A stretch of 64,000 bases of DNA from Bin127 sp965203505 (GTDB taxonomy: Bacteria > Chloroflexota > Dehalococcoidia > Lucifugimonadales > Lucifugimonadaceae), in NCBI GenBank assembly GCA_965203505.1, contig OZ241880.1, positions 1,674,001-1,738,000 of the forward strand, in the 5' to 3' direction. This document shows, piece after piece, positions 15,347-25,027 of this stretch (its first letter is position 1; each line of letters opens with the position of its first letter). The notes under the pieces were generated by a model, which saw only the letters and a list, made by a program, of their open reading frames with translations, had not been told where the DNA came from and made no database searches. The translations under genes were made by a program, and so were the position numbers.

Positions 15347-16564
15347 TTACGCCTCGATTAGCTGCGCCAAGATGTCTTGCAGCTGGGTGTGCCTGATGTA
15401 TCCCTGATGGACGCTCAAGACGTTATGGTCGCGGTCGAGAAAAAAGGTCGTGGGAGCACTGATGATCTGGTAGGCGAGGTGGATGGCGCTGCCGATGTCG
15501 GGGATGGCTGGATACGTCGCCTTCATCTTGCCTAGGAACTCCACGCCATCTGCCGCGGTGTCGAAACCGACGGCCTGAACGCCGATGAAGACGATTTGAT
15601 CTTTCCCGGGCGCTCCCCAAGTCTGGTACGCGTGCTCAAAATTGGGTATTTCGGCGCGGCATGGCGGGCACGAAGGGAACCAGAAGTTAATAACTACTGG
15701 TTTGCCTTCGTGCCGGCTGAGATCAAAAGGACCGTGGTGGAACGTGTCTCCTTTGAATCCAGGGGCGTCACCGAATCCGGCGAAGATCTCCGTCGATGCG
15801 TAAACCAATTCAGGTTCTGCAAGTTCGCCGTCTGCCGGGGTAGATTCGTCGGTCTGCAACTCGACCGCGACCGACTCACCCTCCGCCGGTTGCAACTCTT
15901 CCTCGACCTGCGTTGAACCTCCACTCGCCAGCTCTTGGACAATCTCGGCCAGATTCTCCCTGTCTATCGCGCCTTGCCACACTCGGTACTCATCGTGGTT
16001 ACGGTCTAGAAACACCGTCGTTGGATATGAGAAGACGTTGTAGGCGATCTGAATCGCAGAGGTGTTGTCCGGCAATCCGGGAAAGGTAACACCTAGTTCA
16101 TCAAACAGTGCCGCACCGTCCTCAATCGAGTCGAGGCCAAGTTGCTGTACTCCTACGAATTGGACATCACTGCCCGACGGTTCACCGAATTCCTGATAAA
16201 CCTCCTCGAAGTGTTCCAACTCCGCTCGACAAGGCGGACAAGAAGGGAACCAGAAGTTGATTACTATCGGTTTGCCTGCGAGTTCTCGAGTATCAAACGT
16301 GCCATGGGCGAAGGTGGTTCCGTAGAAACCTTTGGTATCGCCTAAACCGTCGAAAGTCGCAGATTCGAACGACTCGGGAAATCCCATTGGCATCGAAGCC
16401 GCCGCCGCTTCGTCGCTCGCGGGCACAGCCGTTGGTTCCGATTCAGGCGTGTCTCCCGGCTGTTCGGGTTCGTTACCGCAAGCCGAAGCGAAGACGAATA
16501 GCAGCAAAGCGATCAGCGGGGCCGCGAAGGTCAGAATTCGTGAACGACTCATCCGCAGTTTCAT
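15347..16564 (-). CDS. Lipoprotein with two TlpA-like thioredoxin domains
   Basis: Exported 405-residue protein. The signal peptide ends VFASACG, with lipidated Cys at 29, followed by an acidic/Pro linker. Two thioredoxin-fold domains of the TlpA/AhpC-TSA type follow, each with NFWFPSCPPCRAE; the CPPC sites are at residues 109-112 and 298-301, joined by a Glu/Pro-rich linker of about 50 residues. Each domain has the cis-Pro region (SYPTTVFLDR and SAPTTFFLDR). The likely role is thiol-disulfide exchange on the outer face of the membrane, for example reduction of apocytochromes or secreted proteins. Two ATGs lie 12 bases apart; the first is given. No ccd or cytochrome genes are adjacent. Confidence 0.85.
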   Translation of the reverse strand: MKLRMSRSRILTFAAPLIALLLFVFASACGNEPEQPGDTPESEPTAVPASDEAAAASMPMGFPESFESATFDGLGDTKGFYGTTFAHGTFDTRELAGKPIVINFWFPSCPPCRAELEHFEEVYQEFGEPSGSDVQFVGVQQLGLDSIEDGAALFDELGVTFPGLPDNTSAIQIAYNVFSYPTTVFLDRNHDEYRVWQGAIDRENLAEIVQELASGGSTQVEEELQPAEGESVAVELQTDESTPADGELAEPELVYASTEIFAGFGDAPGFKGDTFHHGPFDLSRHEGKPVVINFWFPSCPPCRAEIPNFEHAYQTWGAPGKDQIVFIGVQAVGFDTAADGVEFLGKMKATYPAIPDIGSAIHLAYQIISAPTTFFLDRDHNVLSVHQGYIRHTQLQDILAQLIEA

Positions 16565-16675
16565 CTCCCTAATGCCAATGATGGCGCCAATCGTTGGATC
16601 CGTTTCTTAATTAGATGATACGTAACTGCGACGCTTGCAGTTTCTACACCCTACGAACGCTGGCTGTCGAACTGA

Positions 16676-18016
16676 CTACTCGGCCAAGACGTCGATTTTG
16701 ATGCCGTCCAATTGGTCTCGCAACGCGTCCACCAACCCGGCAACGGGCACTCTGACCTGCGCCATAGTGTCGCGGTGCCGAATGGTCACCGCATCATCGG
16801 ACTCGACTGTCTCGAAATCGACTGTTACGCATAACGGTGTCCCGATTTCGTCCTGCCTCCGGTATCGCCGACCAATGCTTTGCGTTTCGTCATACTGCGT
16901 GCTGAACGACGAACGGACGGCGTCATACACTTCGCGAGCCTTCGGTGTTAGTTTCGCGTTTCGGCTAAGTGGTAACACAGCCACTTGATAGGGCGCGATG
17001 TCCGGATGGAACCGCAGGACTACGCGCTTGTCATTGTTGACCTCATCCTCGTCGTACGCGTCGATGAGGAAGGCGAGTGCAGACCTATCGGCACCCATCG
17101 CAGGTTCGACGACGTAGGGAACGTAACGCTTATTGTTCGGCTGATCGTAGTAAGAAAGGTCTTTGCCCGATTTTTCAATGTGCGCCTTGAGATCGTAGTC
17201 GGTGCGATTGGAGATCGTCTCCAACTCACCCCAACCCCACGGGTATAGGAACTCCACATCGGCGCTACCCTTTGAGTAGTGAGGCAACTCATCGGCTTCG
17301 TGCTCTCTGACGCGCAGTTTTGAGCGCCTCAGACCTAGCCCAGCGAACCATTCCATCGAAAAATCGATCCAATACCGGTGCCATTCCTCATCGGTTCCGG
17401 GCTCGCAAAAATACTCCATCTCCATCTGTTCGAATTCACGGGTTCTGAACGTGAAATTGCCGGGCGTAATCTCGTTGCGGAACGATTTCCCTTGTTGAGC
17501 AATCCCGAACGGGATACGGACACGGCTGCTGTTCACGACGTTGTCGAAATCTACGAACATCGCTTGAGCGGTTTCAGGTCGAAGGTATACGATGTTTTCG
17601 TCGCCTTCGACGGGGCCGATGTGTGTGCTGAACATCAGGTTGAAGTGACGCGGGTCGCTTAACTCTGCGTCGCAATCGGGACATTCGCTGCTCTCAAGTA
17701 AGTCTGAGCGGTATCTTCGGTTGCACTTGTGGCACTCCGCCAAGGGATCAGTGAAGCTATCAACGTGCCCACTCGCGACCCAAACGTTTGGATGCATCAG
17801 GATAGACGCGTCGATGCCGACCACATCCTCGCGGTCGCGCACCATAGATTTCCACCACTGATCTTTGACGTTGCGTTTCAGCTCGACTCCAACCGGCCCG
17901 TAGTCGTAGAGACTTCCGATTCCACCGTAGATCTCGCTGCTCTGAAATATGAAGCCTCGCCGTTTGCTGAGGCTCACTACGGTATCCAAGTTGACGTTTT
18001 CGAGGTTGCGTTTCAA
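16676..18016 (-). CDS. glyQS: Glycyl-tRNA synthetase (alpha2, eukaryotic/archaeal-like type)
   Basis: Class II aminoacyl-tRNA synthetase that charges tRNA-Gly with glycine. The N-terminus SLSKRRGFIFQSSEIYGG and DYGPVG (motif 1 region), FRNEITPGNFTFRTREFEQMEME cut here to motif 2 FRNEI, and motif 3 GADRSALAFL are all present. The C-terminal anticodon-binding domain begins near APYQVAVLPL. It is the single-chain dimeric form, 446 residues, slightly shorter than most bacterial examples. The annotated start is TTG; a second TTG at 17989 gives MDTVVSLSKRRG, closer to homologues. No T-box leader is apparent in the 130 bases upstream. Confidence 0.93.
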   Translation of the reverse strand: MKRNLENVNLDTVVSLSKRRGFIFQSSEIYGGIGSLYDYGPVGVELKRNVKDQWWKSMVRDREDVVGIDASILMHPNVWVASGHVDSFTDPLAECHKCNRRYRSDLLESSECPDCDAELSDPRHFNLMFSTHIGPVEGDENIVYLRPETAQAMFVDFDNVVNSSRVRIPFGIAQQGKSFRNEITPGNFTFRTREFEQMEMEYFCEPGTDEEWHRYWIDFSMEWFAGLGLRRSKLRVREHEADELPHYSKGSADVEFLYPWGWGELETISNRTDYDLKAHIEKSGKDLSYYDQPNNKRYVPYVVEPAMGADRSALAFLIDAYDEDEVNNDKRVVLRFHPDIAPYQVAVLPLSRNAKLTPKAREVYDAVRSSFSTQYDETQSIGRRYRRQDEIGTPLCVTVDFETVESDDAVTIRHRDTMAQVRVPVAGLVDALRDQLDGIKIDVLAE

Positions 18017-18144
18017 GGTGTCTGATCAGCCTTCGGTCGCGTAGGACGCTTTTCATTCCTGCGGCGAAACGAAAATCACCGCATAGTTTCAGTTTAGTTA
18101 TCGAATGTTCCGAACTTGCGCGTTCGAACGACTTCAGCCTTCAA

Positions 18145-19131
18145 TTACAGTCCACTTCGCAGCATCTCCACGGCGAACCAAAGTGCCATCGCGCCGCCGC
18201 GGTCGTCGAGACCTGTGACCGAATCGCGGATCAGGTAGTCGTTCAAACTCTCCAACGGACCCGTTCCAACGCAGACACGTGTCACTCCGCCGCGTTCGTC
18301 GATGCCGTCGGCCACCCCCAGCCAGGCGTGAGTCAAAACATCGCCCCAATCATCAGCGTCCAACCATCCGTTGCGGATTCCTAGAGCGATAGATATTCCT
18401 ATCATGCACGTGGAACTGCTTTCGGTATAGGAGTCGGGACGATCCACAACTTGGCGCCACATGCCGGTTTCGCCGTCTTGGTGTTGCCGCAGTCCGATAA
18501 GGTGCTCGACGTTTCGTTGGATCAGCTTGGGCCTGAGGCTGCCTTTACATCCGACTAAGGTCTCGGCGAACCCGAGTGCTGCAAACCCGTTGCCGCGCCC
18601 CCAGAAAAAAGGCGAAGAAAGGCAATGCCAGTAAAGGCCGTTGGACTGGAGCAATCTCTCAGCACATTCGATGACGAACTCGCCAGCAAGTTGGACGTAA
18701 CGAGCGTCACCGGTCAATTCCGTAGCCCGTTGAAGTATGGTTCCGGCGAAAAACATGTCCTCGACGCGGAAATCACGATCGAGGATGCTGGCGAAACCGT
18801 CCGAGTCTAACTCCATGAACCGATCAGCGGTCGCAATCAAAAGGTGGCGATACCGCGGGTCGTCGGCCATCATGGATGCCCAGTTGACTCCGGCGTAGTT
18901 AGCGGTACCGTCACTGGAGTCGAAAACGCCATCCGGATTCTGGACATATTCAGATGTGATCTGCTCGATTTCCGCGCGCGCATTTGGGTATGAGTCATCC
19001 AAATCGGACAGCAGCAATCGACCCGTCAGCGAAACACCTTGCGTATAAACGACAGGACGCTCCAATTCATGTCCGTACGCATCCGCGAGAATGCGCGTCT
19101 TGGCTAGGGCGTCTTCCCGTATAGAACTCAT
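18145..19131 (-). CDS. GH88/GH105-like unsaturated glycuronyl hydrolase
   Basis: Predicted (alpha/alpha)6-barrel protein of 328 residues. The motif SPFFWGRGNGFAALGFAE near residue 175 matches the WGRGNG signature of unsaturated rhamnogalacturonyl hydrolases, and a segment DRDFRVEDMFFAGTIL near 120 corresponds to the catalytic-Asp region (DD-(L/M)F). These enzymes remove 4,5-unsaturated uronic acids from oligosaccharides made by polysaccharide lyases. The N-terminus is cytoplasmic, without signal peptide. GAGG is nine bases before the ATG. Nearby sugar-acid genes (23.8-26 kb) support a uronate or sulfated-sugar pathway. A more distant six-hairpin glycosidase is possible. Confidence 0.65.
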   Translation of the reverse strand: MSSIREDALAKTRILADAYGHELERPVVYTQGVSLTGRLLLSDLDDSYPNARAEIEQITSEYVQNPDGVFDSSDGTANYAGVNWASMMADDPRYRHLLIATADRFMELDSDGFASILDRDFRVEDMFFAGTILQRATELTGDARYVQLAGEFVIECAERLLQSNGLYWHCLSSPFFWGRGNGFAALGFAETLVGCKGSLRPKLIQRNVEHLIGLRQHQDGETGMWRQVVDRPDSYTESSSTCMIGISIALGIRNGWLDADDWGDVLTHAWLGVADGIDERGGVTRVCVGTGPLESLNDYLIRDSVTGLDDRGGAMALWFAVEMLRSGL

Positions 19132-19265
19132 CAGTTACCTCTAATCACTTTTTGATTTCCGGCGTATTGCAGCTTCCAGTGAACGACTCTTATCGTCGGC
19201 GGTTTGTCTTATCATTTACGCAGACTGAATCATAACCCCACGTTAGGTATCGACAGGAGACACAT

Positions 19266-20108
19266 ATGGCCGCATCCACACCGCAGCAACTCGGAAGCAA
19301 GAGTGCATTGGTCACTGGTGGTGGCAGAGGTATCGGGCGTGGTATCAGCATGATTCTCGCTTCGCGCGGGGCAGAGGTATGTGTGTCTGACGTTGATGCT
19401 TCGAATGCTGAGGCGGTCGCAGCAGAGATCAACGAAGGTGGAGGCAGAGCGTTTGCGGCCGGTGGTGACGTAACTGACATCGATTCGATATCCGAAGTTG
19501 CGCAGAACGCGATTGAAACGTTCGGCAAACTTGACATATGTGTACCCAACGCCGGCGTAATTGGTGGCCCGGGTTTCATGTCCAGAAGGGACTACATCGA
19601 CGAGGATTGGAACATGACGTGGGAAGTGAATGTGCGAGGCGTAGTCAACACTGCCGATGCTGTGGCGGACCACATGAAAGAGCGCATGTACGGGAAGATC
19701 GTGATCATCGCTTCCCACGGGGGGCGTGCGCCGCGGGGCGTTCCAGATGTCGGACGTGGCAGCGCACAGGGCCCGTATATGGTCTCGAAGGCGGCTGCGA
19801 TTCAGTGGACACATTGGTTGGCGATGAACCTCGGGCAGTACAACATCAACGTAAATGCCGTGTGCCCAGGACGATTGTGGACACCGATGTGGCAGGCCAT
19901 CGCCGAGAACCATAAAGCGTTGAATCCTGACCTCGCTCACATGTCGATACGCGAGATCTTTGAAATGCAGATCAAAGGAACGATGCCGTTGGGCCGGGAG
20001 CAGACACCTGAGGATGTCGGCAAAGCGGTGGCATTCCTGGCATCGGACGATGCATCCGAGATCACTGGGCAGGCCTTGAACGTTAACGGTGGCGGGATCA
20101 TGAACTGA
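19266..20108 (+). CDS. Short-chain dehydrogenase/reductase
   Basis: Classical NAD(P)-dependent SDR, 280 residues. The cofactor motif TGGGRGIG is at 17-24, the NAG of PNAGVIG at 95-97, the catalytic Ser at about 150 and YMVSK at 171-175. It ends with LASDDASEITGQALNVNGG, typical of the family. An Asp after the second strand (SDVDAS) favours NAD over NADP. The ATG follows AGGAG by six bases. It starts a rightward operon with an SRPBCC protein, an amidase and a flavoprotein. Substrate unknown; a secondary alcohol or sugar is likely. Confidence 0.92.
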   Translation: MAASTPQQLGSKSALVTGGGRGIGRGISMILASRGAEVCVSDVDASNAEAVAAEINEGGGRAFAAGGDVTDIDSISEVAQNAIETFGKLDICVPNAGVIGGPGFMSRRDYIDEDWNMTWEVNVRGVVNTADAVADHMKERMYGKIVIIASHGGRAPRGVPDVGRGSAQGPYMVSKAAAIQWTHWLAMNLGQYNINVNAVCPGRLWTPMWQAIAENHKALNPDLAHMSIREIFEMQIKGTMPLGREQTPEDVGKAVAFLASDDASEITGQALNVNGGGIMN

Positions 20109-20171
20109 GAGCGCACATCGGATTGTCGCGCATAGATGGTGGGATCGTCAGATCAGCAAAGCGGGTATTTC

Positions 20172-20657
20172 ATGGCCGAGATCGCAACGACAGTACAGGT
20201 ACAAATCAACGTGAGCCCAGATCTTGTCTTTCGTTGGGTCACAGAACCGAGCAACAAAATCTATTGGATGAACGGAGTCCGTAGCGCAGCGTGGATCAGA
20301 CGTCAAGAAGTCGAAATACCGCGACCTCACGACACGTGGGGAATGCTCTACGAATACGGCGGGAAAGAGAACGAGATCATCATGGAAGTAGACGTGTGTG
20401 ATCCGCGTGATGGAGCGTTTGAATTTCACACGATCGAAGGACCGTATCCGATACGAACCGAGTACCTTTGCCAGCCATCGGGCAACGGGACGCTATTCCG
20501 GATGACACGAACTGCATTCTCTGACAGCACTTTTACAGCCATCATGTTCGCAATCACTGGTTTCATAAGCAAATCGATGATGCGCAAGCAAAACCAACAA
20601 GAACTTGACAAGATGAAATCTGTGGTGGAACTTCAATTACCCACGGTTCGTCCCTGA
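20172..20657 (+). CDS. SRPBCC-superfamily protein
   Basis: About 161 residues with the START/Bet v 1-like helix-grip pattern: it opens with TTVQVQINVSPDLVFRWVTEP, has antiparallel strands (REVEIPRPHDTWGMLYEYG region) and closes with a long C-terminal helix (KQNQQELDKMKSVVE). Such proteins bind hydrophobic ligands or act as cyclases/aromatases or CoxG-like factors. The frame is open from an ATG at 20136, but MAEIATTVQV at 20172 begins exactly at the first strand. No enzyme role can be assigned. It lies between the SDR and amidase genes. Confidence 0.65.
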   Translation: MAEIATTVQVQINVSPDLVFRWVTEPSNKIYWMNGVRSAAWIRRQEVEIPRPHDTWGMLYEYGGKENEIIMEVDVCDPRDGAFEFHTIEGPYPIRTEYLCQPSGNGTLFRMTRTAFSDSTFTAIMFAITGFISKSMMRKQNQQELDKMKSVVELQLPTVRP

Positions 20658-20692
20658 GAATCCCCTGACTCATCAATACGACGAGGAAAGAT

Positions 20693-22123
20693 ATGAACGA
20701 TCGCGACTTAATGTTTTTGCCGGCGCATGAACAGCGCCAGTTGGTACTCGACAAAGAGATTTCATCGGTGGAGCTAGTGGAGGCTTCATTCCGCCGCATT
20801 GACGAACTCGATTCGCAACTGAATGCATTCGTCACGCCTGATGCCGAAGGCGCGCTCGCCGCGGCAGCGGAGTGCGACCGCAAGTTGGCTGCCGGCGATG
20901 AACCAGGTTCCCTGCATGGCGTGCCGATCTGTGTGAAAGACCTTGAACTCACAGAGGGTTTGAGGACGGCTCTAGGTTGCTCGGCATTCGTCGATTGGGT
21001 ACCAGACTTCGACTCCGCGGTGGTCGAGCGCCTTCGAACAACAGATGCCGTAATACTGGGTAAAACCAACACACCTGAGTTCGGCAACTCGGCAGAGACG
21101 TTCACAGACATATTCCCAACTGCGAACAACCCTTGGGATGTGACGCGACATCCAGGCGGCTCGAGCGGTGGGACATCGGCGGCCATCGCTGCCGGGATGT
21201 GCTCATTGGGTACTGGCACCGACGGCGGCGGTTCAGTGCGGCTGCCTGCGTCCTTCACCGGCATTTTCGGACACAAACCTACCCACGGCCGGACGCCTCG
21301 CTATGGTGGACGTTCCATGCCTTCGTACAACTCTACGAGCACGACAGGACCGATGTCTCAAGATGTTCGTTCATCGGCGATCATGCATATGGCTATATCT
21401 GGCCACGATCCACGCGATCCCGGTTCGTTGAAGACGCCGGTTCCGGATTGTCTTGCCGACTTGGAGGATGGTATCCAAGGGCTAAAGGTCGGATTTTCGA
21501 TGGATCTTGGGCATGCGTACCTCAACGATGATGTCGCTCGTGTGACAGAAGAGGCGTTGAAGGGTTTGGAAGAGGCTGGAGCGTCGGTATCGACGGTGGA
21601 CGTGAGTTTTGATCCATTCCCGACGACCTATTGGTGGAAGATTTGGACCGCTGGGCAAATCGCCATGTACGGTCACTTGGCCGAAGATCCCAACGTGCAA
21701 TTGACCGATTACACGATGGAGATGGTCGAAGCCGGTTACGACGTAACTGGTGCCGACTACGCGTTGTCGTTGCGCCAAGCGGAAGTGCATCGGATCCAAG
21801 TCGGTCAACTCTTCGAAGAGATCGATTTGCTGGTCACGCCGATGACCGCAGTTGAGGCTTGGCCGCACCGCCAAACCCCGATGGAAGTTGGCGGGCACAA
21901 ATTGGAAGAAGGTATCGCCAACCCATCAGCGATACCATTTTCAGCCTTGTGGAATATATTGTGGAACCCGGCGGCTTCGGTGCCGTGTGGCTTCAGCGAC
22001 AGTGGGATGCCATTGGGTCTCCAACTCATCGGACCAGTCAACGACGATCCGATCGTGTTCCGGGCTGCACGTGCGTTTGAATTGGCGCGACCTTGGACAT
22101 CGAAACGACCTCAGGTCTCATAA
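20693..22123 (+). CDS. Amidase signature family enzyme
   Basis: Serine amidohydrolase of 476 residues with the Ser-cisSer-Lys triad visible: Lys 82 in CVKDLELTEG, cis-Ser 157 in HPGGSSGGTSAA and nucleophile Ser 181 in GTDGGGSVRLP. It hydrolyses amide bonds of unknown small molecules. Family members include GatA, but the missing gatB/gatC context and the divergent C-terminus argue for a catabolic amidase. GAGGAAAG precedes the ATG. It is third in the SDR-SRPBCC-amidase-oxidase operon, which suggests a pathway that releases and then oxidises an amine or amino acid (inference). Confidence 0.9.
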   Translation: MNDRDLMFLPAHEQRQLVLDKEISSVELVEASFRRIDELDSQLNAFVTPDAEGALAAAAECDRKLAAGDEPGSLHGVPICVKDLELTEGLRTALGCSAFVDWVPDFDSAVVERLRTTDAVILGKTNTPEFGNSAETFTDIFPTANNPWDVTRHPGGSSGGTSAAIAAGMCSLGTGTDGGGSVRLPASFTGIFGHKPTHGRTPRYGGRSMPSYNSTSTTGPMSQDVRSSAIMHMAISGHDPRDPGSLKTPVPDCLADLEDGIQGLKVGFSMDLGHAYLNDDVARVTEEALKGLEEAGASVSTVDVSFDPFPTTYWWKIWTAGQIAMYGHLAEDPNVQLTDYTMEMVEAGYDVTGADYALSLRQAEVHRIQVGQLFEEIDLLVTPMTAVEAWPHRQTPMEVGGHKLEEGIANPSAIPFSALWNILWNPAASVPCGFSDSGMPLGLQLIGPVNDDPIVFRAARAFELARPWTSKRPQVS

Positions 22124-22144
22124 ATCTTCACCAAGGCTCCCAGG

Positions 22145-23320
22145 ATGAGCGAAAACTATGATGCCATAGTCATTGGTGGCGGCGTCATGGGGTGTGCGAC
22201 GCTGCATTACCTTGCGGATCGTGGCTTCACGAATACGATCCTGCTCGAGCGCGACACACTCGCGTCTGGATCGACAGGTCGATCGATGACCATTCTCCGG
22301 ATGCACTACTCCAACCGCGTTACAACGGAAATGGCGTGGTGGAGCAGGAGAGTCATGGCCAACTTCGAAGCGGAAGTCGGAGCGTCAAGCGGATACCAGC
22401 AAAACGACTGGTTGCTCTTTCCCGGCGCCGGCAATGAGGAAGCAGTTCGGACCAACGTCGCTCTTGCCAAGTCGGTGGGAGTGGAAACTGAAGCGCTTTC
22501 GGTCGAAGAGGTTTCACAACGATGGCCGTATATGCAGTTCGGAGACAGCGAATGCATCGTTTGGGAAGGCAAAGCGGGATTCGCCGACTCCCATTTGGTC
22601 ACAAGCGGTTTCGCGAACTCCGCGCGTGAACGTGGAGCAACAGTATGGTTAGGCGTTTCGGTTAGTGAAATCTTGATTGAAAATGGTACCGCAATCGGCG
22701 TGCGTACTGGTGAAGGCGATATCTTTGCCGACCGGATCGTTCTGACTACCGGTCCATGGACCAACGTCTTGCTTGAGCAGATCTGTGACCCGTTGCCGAT
22801 CCACACCGTTCGGCATCAAGTGATCCGGCTTCAACAGCAAGAGGGATTTGATGACGTTGCCGAATCGTTCCACCCGATCGTGGTAGACATACCATCTGGA
22901 CTCTCTGCCCGGCCTGACACTCCCGGATACGCCTTGATCGGTTATCGAGAAGATCCGGTCAATCGGGACACCTACAATCAAGGCGTTGACACCGAGGTCG
23001 TCGCCGAGGGCATCGGAATCCTCGCAGACATCATCCCTGCGTATGCCGAGGCACATTGGGCCGGAGGTTGGTCGGGTCTGTTCACCGTTTCACCAGATTG
23101 GAATCCGATCATTGACCGAGTTCCCGGGTTGGACAACGTGGTCGTGGGCGCTGGTTTCTCAGGCCACGGCTTCAAGATGTCGCCAGCCATCGGGCTTTCA
23201 CTCGCTGAGTTGGTAACTGGCATCCAGCAAACCACGTTCGATCTACGTCCCCTCCGCTTCTCACGCTTCGAAGAAGGCGACCTGCTCAAATCGGCTTACG
23301 GCGGAAACGTATTCGCTTGA
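22145..23320 (+). CDS. FAD-dependent oxidoreductase, DAO / sarcosine-oxidase-like
   Basis: Flavoprotein of 391 residues. The N-terminal dinucleotide-binding motif is AIVIGGGVMGCATLHYLADRG, shown here by GGGVMG at about 12-17; a second FAD contact is in the SGSTGRSMTILR segment. The C-terminal region has VVGAGFSGHGFKMSPAIG, typical of the glycine/sarcosine oxidase branch of the DAO family. It would oxidise a secondary or primary amine with O2 or a quinone as acceptor. AAGG sits eight bases before the ATG. Last gene of the rightward operon; its stop abuts the stop of a convergent membrane protein gene. Confidence 0.88.
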   Translation: MSENYDAIVIGGGVMGCATLHYLADRGFTNTILLERDTLASGSTGRSMTILRMHYSNRVTTEMAWWSRRVMANFEAEVGASSGYQQNDWLLFPGAGNEEAVRTNVALAKSVGVETEALSVEEVSQRWPYMQFGDSECIVWEGKAGFADSHLVTSGFANSARERGATVWLGVSVSEILIENGTAIGVRTGEGDIFADRIVLTTGPWTNVLLEQICDPLPIHTVRHQVIRLQQQEGFDDVAESFHPIVVDIPSGLSARPDTPGYALIGYREDPVNRDTYNQGVDTEVVAEGIGILADIIPAYAEAHWAGGWSGLFTVSPDWNPIIDRVPGLDNVVVGAGFSGHGFKMSPAIGLSLAELVTGIQQTTFDLRPLRFSRFEEGDLLKSAYGGNVFA

Positions 23321-23785
23321 TCATCCGATGGTTCCATAGACCGCGCCGCACACAGTCCCAAAGATCAAGTGCGCTACGAGTAGCATCACCGCGCTCTGCC
23401 GCGAATAGGCAAGCGCGAACGGTCCCGGCGCCTTCATTTCGCCGCTTCGCATCTTTGGATGCAAGATGCGGAAGTACGTCAGTGTTACGCCCGTCAACAC
23501 CCATAACAGCACGGAGACGACGGCGCCCAGTAGCCAACCTATAGATTCCGATTCGAAGGCGTAGATCACTGCTGAAGTAAATATCCCGTAAAAGACGCCA
23601 ACCAGAAACAGGACGCCTCGACCTAACACTTGTTGCCCAAATGGTTTGGTGGTAAAGGCCGAGCCAATGAAAGGGACAATTCTGATATTTTCGTGAGTCG
23701 GCCTCGCGACTTCCCAAATCTGCAGGAAGAGGACTGCGGCTATCGTCCCCATCAGTCCACCTATTATGGCGATGTCGAGACTCAT
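23321..23785 (-). CDS. Small integral membrane protein (unknown)
   Basis: 154 residues with four probable membrane spans (about 5-22, 52-72, 80-102 and 130-150) separated by short basic loops. No family recognised. Polar marks such as EVARPTHEN after the first span and HPKMRSGEMKAPGP before the last are visible. It lies between the flavoprotein operon and the dehydratase gene, reading with the latter after a gap of 27 bases, so it may be co-regulated. A transport accessory role is possible but unproven. Confidence 0.55.
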   Translation of the reverse strand: MSLDIAIIGGLMGTIAAVLFLQIWEVARPTHENIRIVPFIGSAFTTKPFGQQVLGRGVLFLVGVFYGIFTSAVIYAFESESIGWLLGAVVSVLLWVLTGVTLTYFRILHPKMRSGEMKAPGPFALAYSRQSAVMLLVAHLIFGTVCGAVYGTIG

Positions 23786-23812
23786 TTGACTTGACGGCTC
23801 AAGATCTTGGGA

Positions 23813-24967
23813 TTACCAATCGGCGACGGAACCGTCTGCGAAGTAGGATTCACCGCCCAACTCTCGGTGGTAGCCCATCGCATCGCCGTCGAAGACCTTG
23901 GTAGCTTCGGATTCGTCGACTTCCACGCCTAAGCCGGGAGATTGCCACAGCTCGATGTGCCCGTCTTTGACTTCCCAATCTTGCTTGATTATGCTGTCGC
24001 CAAGAGCTTGATCGACCTGTTCTTGGACGAGGAAGTTCGGAACGACGGCGTCTACGGTCATGCACGCCGCCAGTGCGAGCGGCCCGATGGCGCAATGGGG
24101 CATGATGTGCTGGTAGTAGACCTCTGCGTAGTTTGCGATCTTTTTTAACTCGGTGATACCGCCGCAGTGAGCAACGTCAGGTTGCAACAGGGAAACGCAC
24201 TGCTGCTCGATGACCCTTCGGAACTCCCAACGCGTCAGCAATCGTTCTCCAGTAGCGATAGGGAAGGGCACGTGATCCGACACCAGTTTCAATGCGTCTT
24301 CGTTTTCCTGTGGCACTGGCTCTTCGACGAACATTGGGCGCATGCCTTTTAGTTCGTTGCAAACCTCGATTGCGAGGCCGGGCGCCATTTTGCCGTGAAA
24401 GTCGAAACAGAGCTCGACATCGTCGCCGACCCATTCCCGCATAAGGTAGGCAGCTTCCACGAACTTATCGATCCGCGACGGAGGTTCGTGCGCCCGCCAG
24501 AATCCTTCGGGACCTGATTTATATGCCGTATAGCCCATCGCGCTGAGCATATCCAAACGGGTGCGGGCCGCTTCGACAGCTTCGTCATCAGACGCGTCGC
24601 GGATGCCCCAGTGCGCGTATACACGAATGCGATCGCGGACGTTGCCACCGAGCAACATGTAACTGGGCACGCCGTAGTGCTTACCGGCAATGTCCCACAG
24701 CGCGGCGTCTAATCCGGCGATTGCAGACATGTTATGAGCGCCGCCGCGGAAGAACGAGGAGCGATACATCTGCTGCCAGTGATGCTCTACACGTAGCGGG
24801 TCTTTGCCGATCAGATACCCCGCAAACTCATCGATTGCAGCGGGAACCGAGTTCGGCTTGCCTTCTAATGTGCTCTCTCCCCAACCTTCGATGCCGGTGT
24901 CAGTGGTGATTCGCACCAAACGCGTGCGTTGCCGCGGGGAGAACTGGTCGATGCGAGTGATCTTCAT
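23813..24967 (-). CDS. Enolase-superfamily sugar-acid dehydratase (galactonate dehydratase-like)
   Basis: Mandelate racemase/muconate-lactonizing enzyme type TIM barrel of 384 residues that abstracts a proton alpha to a carboxylate. Metal ligands are visible as CFDFHGK, FVEEPVP and ATGERLL; the His general acid/base lies in MPHCAIGPLALAA, as in D-galactonate dehydratase. The capping domain begins MKITRIDQF. AAGGA is nine bases before the ATG. SAR202-type genomes carry many paralogues, so substrate is uncertain (galactonate, gluconate, fuconate). Neighbouring Gfo/Idh/MocA dehydrogenase and GH105-like genes fit a sugar-acid route. Confidence 0.9.
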   Translation of the reverse strand: MKITRIDQFSPRQRTRLVRITTDTGIEGWGESTLEGKPNSVPAAIDEFAGYLIGKDPLRVEHHWQQMYRSSFFRGGAHNMSAIAGLDAALWDIAGKHYGVPSYMLLGGNVRDRIRVYAHWGIRDASDDEAVEAARTRLDMLSAMGYTAYKSGPEGFWRAHEPPSRIDKFVEAAYLMREWVGDDVELCFDFHGKMAPGLAIEVCNELKGMRPMFVEEPVPQENEDALKLVSDHVPFPIATGERLLTRWEFRRVIEQQCVSLLQPDVAHCGGITELKKIANYAEVYYQHIMPHCAIGPLALAACMTVDAVVPNFLVQEQVDQALGDSIIKQDWEVKDGHIELWQSPGLGVEVDESEATKVFDGDAMGYHRELGGESYFADGSVADW

Positions 24968-25027
24968 TAGAGGTATTCCTTGGACTGCTGCTATGGATTA
25001 TGCATCTCGGATTATTTGCAACAAATC

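Noticed and set aside
16564..16676. Looked for a T-box or other riboswitch near glyQS and the TlpA gene
   Set aside because: No T-box core sequence or specifier structure could be found in the short gaps.
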